Positions 55,701 through 63,300 of a stretch of DNA of 64,000 bases are shown here, one piece after another. Each line of letters starts with the position of its first letter. Positions within the stretch are counted from its first letter, which is position 1. The stretch is taken from positions 62,001-126,000 of the forward strand of contig MVGU01001296.1 in assembly GCA_002005505.1 (NCBI GenBank), written 5' to 3'. Below the pieces are notes generated by a model. That model worked only from the letters and a program-made list of their open reading frames with translations. It searched no databases and had not been told where the DNA came from. Both the position numbers and the translations under genes were made by a program. This stretch comes from Botryococcus braunii (taxonomy: Eukaryota; Chlorophyta; Trebouxiophyceae).

Positions 55701-56599
55701 TAACGGGAGTTCCCATGCAGCCTAAGTCTGCCGCAATACAATCAGAAGTAGTTAATTTACGTCTACCGACGCAACCCCGGGATGCGCATTCCCCGGATCA
55801 CCTTCAACACGCAGTAAATAGTATGCAGAAGCCTCAGATTGACCGTAGTCACAATGTATTAAGTACCCCCACGAGCCCTCGCTTGTGCGTCGCCCCAGCG
55901 AACTCATGCAACATAAAAGACTCAGACCACTTCAGCCCACTGTTCGCGTCAGCAAAAGTAATGTGTTCTATGTTAGAACCAGTTCACTTTAAAAGTGCCC
56001 CACATGATAGTACTGGGAGTGCCATGTCTTCTTTAGGCTGGACGCACAGATGTTGTAGTGTTTTACCTAGAGTGTTTGGAATTCCCACAAGACTTGTTGA
56101 AATATTTAGAAAAGGAATAGTATTGCCCGCATTGAAAAGGTTTAAAGTAGCTTATATCACCACCGGTAGAATGCTAAAGGATGCAACCTCCCTACGAAGG
56201 AAGACCATGCATGATAAGAAGCTTGCTATAGGGGACTTTAGCCAAAGCAGTGTCATGTTGGCATGTCGGAGTTTGGATTTGGAAGGAATACGTATGCAAG
56301 GAGCCGCGGCACGAGCAATTCAGCCCTGCGCAACTATACTCATGGACCAAGGGTCCCTGATCAACAACGGTGATGCCGCAAATGCGGTGCATTCTGAATC
56401 ACCTCCCCAACACGCAGCAACCGACAACAACACCTACAAAGTACCTTGCAGCAAGGGCGAAGTACAAGAACTTATTCCGGGGTCAATGACCAAGGATCAG
56501 GTGTGCCGCATGCCACCGTCACAACTTGGGTCATTCTGCTATCATGGATATCTCAACGAGAAATATGCAACACGTCAGCGCATCCGAGCATCAATCTAA
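52748..56599 (+). CDS. Gypsy-D Gag-protease-Dam-like methyltransferase polyprotein (1283 aa), no RT
   Basis: The ATG at 52748 starts a Retrotrans_gag domain (residues about 5-165: FFYGKPTEDPFQWLESFELF, LRERVQMTYPG). There is no zinc knuckle. A Pro/Arg-rich linker follows, then retropepsin (IIDTGATNTMIS near 532-545, YDVLLGTDWL) and an acidic Ser/Glu stretch. Residues about 745-895 resemble phage/DIRS-type Dam N6-adenine methyltransferases: FGPFDLDACCD as motif I, LPYFWTPQQDCLKQDW, CNPPFSKAMEIV as motif IV near 804, and VLVLPWWPEATWF. A remnant of the segment before Gypsy RT (LGLVMEYRDVFSPG ... HHRIGPG near 935-965) follows, after which RT, RNase H and integrase are absent. The last 300 residues are open but unrecognised. 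The fold call rests on motif reading alone. The protein would act in virus-like particles or on DNA after import. Confidence 0.85.
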   Translation: MADIQAPVRLEFFYGKPTEDPFQWLESFELFLEINQVVGDRVLRFVKHAMREEAYTWFRANQDDIHDWDDCKEAFLERFGLDEDTLMLKLDTCAQLSNETVRSYADRYRKLVGYLQNSLPPRMVTQLFVKGLVPHLRERVQMTYPGNGALADIIRLAANYEQTFGHAPLGGMYVNQNTEVPARERSEPWTRRPIDNVDQRAPRAPQQQNQRENNRDNRENRNWPRQRDFPERRNQPQPAAPPRQIAPANLPREAPLPPPATDIDTLTREMERLRIQIAELQRPMPAANFTQFHEDPAEEEQPQVRMMYDGFTDPFPVYATKRPAENPPDLDQPLLRRRPNNVQNTTVDPRSSNRPAAPGPNEPSAPRNNPSTAAPPTPAPVPAFPRRAPAPRPPVDLGGLPPLPDPPRPAYRRPPVVPAPSSEPIQQIKGLPMKLTVQSYLNHISEEEFQRSIQELHASRQQFQRSKQITSTPPRAVEAELVVISSDTSVSPSASDTPEAPRVQQHLQRNPISTTVATVPIILNNTIFDEGIIDTGATNTMISQSAARQLGMLNQIEPCRLKYSCADGNMSAPWGIIRKLPVGVDGLIFPIDVFVSGATNYDVLLGTDWLTQAHAEISFAKSEMSYKIDPNLIGKVPITVLPSDKTFNRYCVMRAPGENLGDPEGPEGPALPEVIYFDESGSDTSAPEDSSEEEASSEETASSPSEEEYPDLNEEPPAMQVDFLNSTAADITLAEGPFLPPPSTNNTEDWMLEKTIFKDIEEQFGPFDLDACCDQEGRNSQLPYFWTPQQDCLKQDWTHKNIYCNPPFSKAMEIVQHCLTCYDSSPTTTSAVLVLPWWPEATWFPIVMEKFQIVRQYPLGVQLFTAPGRSPSFSRMRVGPTRWPVMIVKTPAPNLIEDPGLQKLPDIQIIKEETYHLEPEEVPLGTAILPEERKRALGLVMEYRDVFSPGITQQRTTLIHHRIGPGLPHLIAVPAEAVVHQDKSLTGVPMQPKSAAIQSEVVNLRLPTQPRDAHSPDHLQHAVNSMQKPQIDRSHNVLSTPTSPRLCVAPANSCNIKDSDHFSPLFASAKVMCSMLEPVHFKSAPHDSTGSAMSSLGWTHRCCSVLPRVFGIPTRLVEIFRKGIVLPALKRFKVAYITTGRMLKDATSLRRKTMHDKKLAIGDFSQSSVMLACRSLDLEGIRMQGAAARAIQPCATILMDQGSLINNGDAANAVHSESPPQHAATDNNTYKVPCSKGEVQELIPGSMTKDQVCRMPPSQLGSFCYHGYLNEKYATRQRIRASI

Positions 56600-57092
56600 A
56601 AGGAGCAGCATATTTGGAAGGGTTTGGATTCCCGAAGTGGGAGCAATAATATCACACAGGCTTTTAGTCCCGAAAGACTGGCTTTAATCAACCATGTACA
56701 CCTTCATGGTGGAAGCAATCTGACGCATTCGAACTCTGGTGGAGGAAAATAATTAGTCGTCTATGGTAATTATGCGTTTCTACAAGTGGTATCTGATATG
56801 CCACCATATTGGCAAAGTTACGCATCCGCACACAGTACATAGGTTGTACCTTATTGACCCATTCATTGCAGTACAAGAATATATTGTGACCACCTCAATG
56901 CAAGCAAAACCCTCTTTGAGAGTCAGGATTTCCACGTAAGTTGGCCCCTGAGTTAGACTTAACATCTCATGCAACATCAAATCGTACCTTATTTTACCTA
57001 ACAAGCTGTACCTTATGCAGGCCAAAAGGCTGCTTCTCGAAAAGACGTACCCAGTCTTTTCCTTCCTTTTAGGGGGGGAAGGACGTGACATA
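56600..57092 (+). other. Gypsy-D 3' untranslated region, copy 2
   Basis: It corresponds to 49831-50322, with a purine tract TTTTAGGGGGGGAAGG followed by ACGTGACATA before LTR 3. GTACCTTAT repeats are at 56846, 56984 and 57008. No gene is supported. Confidence 0.6.
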
Positions 57093-58602
57093 TGTGACGA
57101 TATAGCAAGTGCCTGTTATACTAAGTAGCCATTATGGATTTCGAACAGAATATGTCCTTTCCGGGTGCCCTGGAGACCAGGAAGACTGCGCCCTCGAGTT
57201 GGGACTTGCGCGGCTCGAGAGGATTTTGTACTGCTTGATAAAACCCTCAATCTTGTGCCCTTTTAAGTCCCAGCCCCGCACGTGTTGGTCTGGAGTGGGT
57301 CTTAGAGGGAAATTTGTTGTTTGACACGTTGTTGGCCCGCACGTTGAAGGCCAGTTTTAATGTGCAGTTCATAAGCAGCTGCTAAACAGTTCCTTGATGT
57401 TTCAGGAATCAGCTCGTACTTTCTAGAACAGTGGTGACGTGTAATGTTTAGCGTCTCTTCATTGTGAACTTCGTGTCTAGAACTTTCTCCATCAGTCTAG
57501 AACTCTCTAGATTTCTTATACGTGTCAGTTTGTCATGCAATTGAAGTGCGTGGCTGATTGTAAGAGCTTCTCTGGATTCCTCCAGAAGGTTCTAAGTTCT
57601 TCTGGACCTTTCGGTTAGAAGGGTCCAGAATCTTCCAGAATCTCCGCGTAAGTTCGGGGACGACTATATAAGGGCGTCCAGCCGTCCTCTAAACCACGCT
57701 GTGCTAGGTGTTAGGAGAGGGAAACCTCTGTCGCAAGTCTCTTTGTAAGCACAAGTTGAACCCCAAGATTCCTACCAGCCACGTCCGTCTCGCCTGCGTT
57801 AATGTGCCAGACCGTTTGTCCTTGAATGTCCTAGTCGTAACTTGATCTACCCCACTTGTCTGTCGTAACTCGTCGCAATTGTGAAGCAACACCTCTGAAA
57901 CTCAGTGCCAGTATTGATTTGGATATCTTCAATCAAATCTTAATAGTATCAGTGAGCATTCCACCCTTTTAGCAAGAACCGAAGATCAATACCAAGATCT
58001 AGCCGTCCCACCTTCGTGCCGTAACAATCAATTTACCTGTTCCAGTACCTATAGTAATTCATAGTTTAACATATAGTCGTTCATAAATTTCATTTAACAA
58101 GCGCCGCAAGTAATTTGGTACGAAGCCGCCACACCTAAGTCGTAACATCACGCACAGTAGTACCAACCCGGATCCTGAAAAGGAGCATCAAACCCTAACA
58201 GTAGGATTAGAATAAAATAGATTAACACCTTTGAAAGTGAAATATCTGATTTATAACTCCAGTTAAGATCATACTCCAGCCGTCAACCCCCAAAGTCCGA
58301 TAGCCCGGCCTGCGATAGGCCGTAAGCCGGTGATCCCGACTACGAAACTCCGACTAAAACATCCGTGACTTGAACCGCAGCAGTCTCCGATTGTAACCTC
58401 CAGCCATCGAATCGCAGAATCGAAAGTACCAGTAATCCAGTAATCCGGTAACCCAGGTCTCAAGGCCGAATCCTTGAGTGGCGATCCGCATAATTTACCT
58501 TGATACAGAAGCCGCAGCCCAGCTATTACTAACCGTAGTTGCATAATCTCTAATTTCAATCAGAAAAAAATTTGTCTACCTTGGGTAACGGGAATCCCTA
58601 TA
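57093..58602 (+). repeat. Gypsy-D LTR 3 (1510 bp)
   Basis: Same length as LTR 1, with TATATAAGG at 57665-57673. It ends CCCTATA, then 13 bases TTAGGACGTGACA (58603-58615) precede the CAGG flank. The 13 bases resemble the end of the internal region (TTTTAGGG...GGACGTGACA) with its G-run missing. Confidence 0.9.
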
Positions 58603-58619
58603 TTAGGACGTGACACAGG

Positions 58620-58665
58620 AATCCTGAAACTGTTTTTGATCAAATTGACATCAAATAATCGAATA
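58620..58665 (+). repeat. Copia-B 3' LTR, part 3 (U5 end)
   Basis: AATCCTGAAACTG through AATCGAATA matches the end of the 5' LTR (20147-20192). It completes the 3' LTR and is followed by the TSD GCAAG (58666-58670). Confidence 0.9.
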
Positions 58666-58670
58666 GCAAG

Positions 58671-58980
58671 AGCAAGCTTCAATTTGCATCAAACAGACAG
58701 GACTTCCATTCCGTGGCACAGGATTCGGCCAACCAACGAATGACGAGTCTGTCGCCTCCAGCAGTTAAATACCTGACCGTGTTTGGCGCCCAAGGGACTC
58801 GATAAAAGTCGAGTCCCTGAAAGCTTCTCACTCCAAAAGGTCCCTATTTGGTAATCCAATACGGATGATGTGTCCTAGACAAAATACCTAAAGGTCCCAT
58901 TTTCTGTACCTAATTAAACACACTGATGTGGCCGCCTAAGAATTAGTTTGACTGACCTCGAATACGTATTCGAGGTCCCA
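58671..58980 (-). repeat. Copia-A LTR of copy A3, right part, truncated at a palindrome
   Basis: It continues the LTR cut at 19410 (AGCAAGCTTCAA and onward, with slight variation). It contains the GGGACTCG stem-loop and the 24-bp perfect palindrome at 58954-58977, and stops three bases after it. About 340 bp of U3 are missing. Confidence 0.88.
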
Positions 58981-59142
58981 AGCAGGAGAAGCAGAATGTA
59001 CTGGGAGGGGTACTGGAGTTGACACTGACTCTGCAGTGGAGGGTGATTCAAGTGCTGTTGATCAGTGTAGCGATGACAATGCTGTTGCTATGCATGTACG
59101 TGATGAGGCTGTAGGGAGGCTTGTTAATGCAAAATGTGAATC
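58981..59142 (+). pseudogene. Copia-A pol linker fragment (162 bp)
   Basis: The segment matches the variable linker between integrase and RT of Copia-A (same as 9834-9995), on the plus strand. It joins the palindrome end of the LTR on its left and is interrupted by Copia-F after GAATC. It is non-functional. Confidence 0.88.
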
Positions 59143-60021
59143 TGTTGAATGAATTGGTCAATACTGTACTTAGTGACATCCCCTGTCACATGCCATCAAC
59201 AGCAGTGTAAACTATAGCCGTTATAGCCCTTTATGAACGGTATAGATCATACTCGTACCTCAATGACATAACACGTGACTTGTACGATATGCGTTCTCAA
59301 TAGACATTACGTATGGTAGTACTTTAGGATCCCTGCAGTCCGAGCCATCCCTGGGCAGCCCAGGAACGGCTCGGTACTTGTCCGAAGCATGTTGGTATCC
59401 TTGACCAACCTCTACTGTTGGAGAGTGCTGTGTGCTGTTCCTGGAAACGTTGTAGCGTGGACGGTTTTTCCCACAGGCTACGAAGTGACGCTGCCGTCGT
59501 GCCATCACTGCAGGTGTGTTTAGGATTCTCAAAGCCGTTCCAGATATGATTGTGCTCAAACATTCAGACCAGTTAGATATTACTGCTGTGTGCATTGATG
59601 AGAGTGCATGACGAGAGCGCACTGAATGTTTGACCTCATTGAGACTTATGTTGACGTCCACCGTTGTGGCGGTAAGATAGTTTCACTGTACAAACATCAC
59701 AAAGAGACCTTGCTGAGTTACTGATGAACTATTATTGTATTCTAGTGACGTAAAGTAGACATCGCAAGGCCTCTTTGGTGCTGAACTCTGCTATCAGGCA
59801 AGGCGTAGTGTTACGTGGTCTTTAGCAAGAGTGAGAGCAGTTAAGATCATTTGTAAGACTTGTCCGAAGCATGTTGGTATCCTTGACCAACCTCTACTGT
59901 TGGAGAGTGCTGTGTGCTGTTCCTGGAAACGTTGTAGCGTGGACGGTTTTTCCCACAGGCTACGAAGTGACGCTGCCGTCGTGCCATCACTGCAGGTGAC
60001 GCCGCAAGCAGAAATGCTTGA
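59143..60021 (+). repeat. Copia-F 5' LTR (879 bp)
   Basis: It starts TGTTGAATGAATTGG after GAATC (likely TSD; the right end is outside the window) and ends before GGTTATGGGCCCACG. Module copies lie at 59376-59513 and 59858-59995 (138 bp each, no difference noticed). The LTR end AATGCTTGA is atypical, so the boundary may be off by a few bases. Confidence 0.82.
59514..59995 (+). other. Putative LTR intron of Copia-F
   Basis: It starts GTGTGTTTAG after ACTGCAG (module 1) and ends with the acceptor CGTGCCATCACTGCAG (module 2). It is 482 bp long and ends 26 nt before the PBS. The donor is the same 14-mer as in Copia-B. Confidence 0.4.
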
Positions 60022-60329
60022 GGTTATGGGCCCACGCTTTCCAAGCTGAGCTTGCAGTGACGCACGACAGATTTCCAGGGAGAAAAGGGGTTTCGGACCC
60101 CGCTTCGAGACTGCGAGCTTCACTGACGAGTGAGGTCTGGCCGTTCAAACATATCGAGCTAGTCACGTAAAATTATTCCTTCTGTAGTGCTGGAAGGAAT
60201 TGTTGTACAGTAGCAACTGGGCTGGGAAAGCAGAAGTACTTCTGGGACTGATCAACTCAGTGTCAGAGCTAGGAAGAAGTGCTTCCAGGGGAAGTCATTT
60301 AAGGCTTGGAGTGAAGAACTGGCTTGATC
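60022..60329 (+). other. Copia-F PBS and leader
   Basis: The PBS GGTTATGGGCCCACG (60022-60036) is the initiator tRNA-Met anticodon-arm type seen in Copia-A and -C. Unlike those, U5 here does not carry the inverted CCCATAACC. The rest of the leader shows nothing recognisable. Confidence 0.72.
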
Positions 60330-63300
60330 ATGAAAACTAGAAGCAGACAAGTGATCATGAAAACGAGAAGTAAGCGCACTGCAACGGAGTCTGGATCAGC
60401 TGGGTCTGGCTCCTCCATCAGTGCATCACCCAGCCAGCCAGCAAACTCCACTGCGCAGAGTGGAGAGATGTGCATCGCAATGACGAAAACCGGTGGCGTC
60501 GTCACCACGAATGTCAAATGTCCAGTGACTCTGGACAGAGAGGGAGTGGAATTTCCACTCTGGGATCTGGCATATGTGGCAGCCTGTGGCCTCAAAAGGT
60601 GCAAGGCAGCCATTGAAGCTCCAATGCCAGACACAGAGGAGAATGCAGCAGCGCTCCTAATGCTGATTGAGAGCGTCCCCAAGGCGTGGGGTGCCAAGCT
60701 GGCTGCAATGCAAGTGGCAGCCAATGCCTACCAGTGGGTTCGAGAGCGTTTTACTGGAGGGGCAGACCAGGAGGTAACAGCACGCTGGCTGGAGCTCCTA
60801 CACACCAGCATGGGAGAGACAGAAACGTTGGAGGACTACTACAACAGGAAGGTGGCACTCTTCCATGCACTCAAGCGAAATGGGCACTCCATCATGGAGA
60901 GAGAAGCCAAGCTGGCAATCATCAAGGGCCTGCCAGAGGAAGCGAAGGAGACTGGGATGTTCTCCTCATCTGCTGGGAAGGATCTGGAGGGACTGTGGGA
61001 GATCATCTCCACCACAGCCAAGGGACTGGGCTTCAACGACCAGGTCCCCAGAGTCACCCCTGTGGCCAGGGCAGCCATCACACCAGCCTACTCCACCACA
61101 CCAGGGACTGCAAGCCCACAGGAGACCCAAGCTGGAGGCCAGGGGGGCCAAGCTTCATCGACCAAGGTGGAGGGACGGGACCGGCGTGACAACAGGCGCT
61201 GCCGCTACTGCAACAAGCTAGGCCATTTTGAGAGGAACTGCCTCAAGAAGGAGGCGGACGAGAAGATGCAACAGAACCTGCAGCAAGTCATGGCTGCAAT
61301 GGCCAATCTGCTTCCGCAATTCCAAAATCAAGCGTCGGCTGCAGTGGCTCGACCTCCGGAGGGCAGCGGGAACGGCAACAACTTTTTCCCCGGGGGATAT
61401 CCACCACCCTCTGGTATGTCTGCCATGATTTCTCTGAATGTCTTAACACCAACACGCGTCATGCCAGAAGCGAGAAGTTTTCTGGTGGACAGTGGAGCCA
61501 CCATCCACCTAGTCAATGATCTGTCCCTGCTACATTCCCCCACCCTGCACAGAAATCCCATTCCTTTGCATATGGCTACGTCAGATGCCACGGGACAGAT
61601 AATTGCAACTGGTTCCCTGTGCTTGAGCAGTGCAGAACAGCAACCCCTGTGGCTTCACAATGTGCATTGTGTTCCTTCAGCTACAGCTAATCTGATTTCA
61701 GTGACAGCTGCTATACGTGATGGGGCTAGTTTTGTGACAGACAGTGTGGGAAGTTACACTGGTATGCGTGGCGCTCAAAACTGGTCTTGTTCAGTTGCAC
61801 AGAGAAATGGCCTGTATTTCTTGCAGAAGGTCAGTCCAGTCAGAAACCCTGCCTCTGTGTTTGTTAACACAGCCAGAGCACCAGTCGCTCATGATTGCAG
61901 ATTGAGAGCACTGTGGCACAGTAGACTGGGGCACCCAGGGGAGGTTAATATGAGGCGACTGCAGTCTGAAGATTTGGTCCTGGGCATCCCTGTATCTCTC
62001 TCCCCTTGCGCAAACTGTCACTCTTCGTGTGAAGCGTGCATTCAAGGAAAGCACAGTCGTCCCCCTTTTGGAACCAGTTCCAGAGCAGCCACTGAGCCCC
62101 TTGAGAGAATTCATTTGGACACAGTTGGCCCCATCTCCCCTACAGCTATTACTGGGGAGCGCTTCTTTGTCACGATTGTGGATGAGGCTACGCACTACGT
62201 CATAGCCCTGGCAGTAAAAACCAAGGATGCAATCAGCAGTGCAGTCAGAGACCTCCTGATTTTTTGGCAGAGGCAGTTGAACCGCTCTGTTAAGTGCATT
62301 CGTACTGACAGGGGGACAGAATTCCTCAACAGTACATTGAAGGGTTTCTGTACGCAGGAGGGAATTAAATTTGAGACCTCTGCAGCATACACGCCTCAGC
62401 AAAATGGCGTTGCTGAACGGATGAACCGAACAATCAAGGAGAAGGCCAGAACACTCATGTTGCATGCAGCTGCCAAACAGTCACTCTGGAAGGAAGCAGT
62501 GGAGACAGCCTGCATCCTGTACAATATGGGACCTGTGACTGGACGTGACAAGACGCCTTATGAAGCCTTCCATGGGGTAAAGCCCGATGTATCCCTGCTC
62601 AGGACTTTTGGCTGTCTAGCACATGTGCACATACCTGATCACCAAAGGGGAGTGTTTGAGTCTAAGACCTCCCCTGGTCTCTTCACAGGGTATTCCAGTG
62701 TGTCAAAGGCATATAGAATTTATATGGGAAACGGGATTTGGAAAGAAAGCAGAGATGTTACCTTTCTGGAGCACTTAAGGGGCGCAGACAGAGTGGGGCT
62801 TAGCACCATGTCTCCTGTGAGTCCAAATGCAGTCCAGCAGCCCTTTGCCTTGCCTTTTGTACAACAGGAGGGCCAGCAGTCCTTGGGTCAGTTGTCTTTT
62901 TGGGACTCAGATGATCCTGAGCCTCTCTGCAACCGAGAGGTCAACGTGCAGCAGTCCGGACCTGACTCCCCCTGTGCAACCACCCCCTGTGCAACTACCC
63001 CATGTGCAATCAACCCCTGTGAGAATTCTGAGACTACAAGTGTCAACGTGGACGGGGAGCCCACTTCCTCGGAGCTGAGCCATACGCAGTCCGGCCACAG
63101 CTGGTCCGTACTCGGACACATGGAGAACCTGGCGCGAGGAGGCGAGGAGACCAAGTCACACATGCAACGTTTGAATAATGTGCAAGAATGTGTTCGAATG
63201 GAAGTTGGGGCCATGGGTGTCCGAGGGCAAGACGGGCTGACCCGGCAGCAACGGTATGATCAGAGAGTAGCAGCACGTGAGACTGCAGCTGAGGTCACTG

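Larger units (their letters stand above)
43550..58615 (+). mobile_element. Gypsy-D tandem dimer, LTR-internal-LTR-internal-LTR (15,066 bp)
   Basis: Three LTRs of about 1.5 kb (43550-45059, 50323-51828, 57093-58602) enclose two nearly identical internal regions 6769 bp apart. CAGG borders both ends (43546-43549 and 58616-58619), giving a probable 4-bp TSD. Internal regions code for Gag, protease and a methyltransferase-type domain but contain no RT, RNase H or integrase, so the element must move using another element's enzymes. The right end has 13 extra bases (TTAGGACGTGACA) after LTR 3. The dimer most simply reflects recombination between LTRs or integration of a concatemer. Confidence 0.9.
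19416..58665 (+). mobile_element. Copia-B LTR retrotransposon (about 7.4 kb), host of four nested insertions
   Basis: The outer boundaries are TGTTGGCAAAG at 19416 and AATCGAATA at 58665, flanked by GCAAG on both sides. Without the insertions 22303-25302, 28556-35068, 36380-43391 and 43550-58615 (and their duplicated targets) about 7.4 kb of Copia-B remains: 777-bp LTRs, a PBS, one gag-pol frame and a polypurine tract. LTR copies differ at roughly 1% of positions by eye. The coding parts on either side of each insertion continue in frame, so the element was intact when it was hit. Confidence 0.9.

Noticed and set aside
59260..60123. Minus-strand ORFs of 79-133 aa in the Copia-F LTR
   Set aside because: Two of them share a segment only because the LTR module is duplicated; they are antisense and domain-free.
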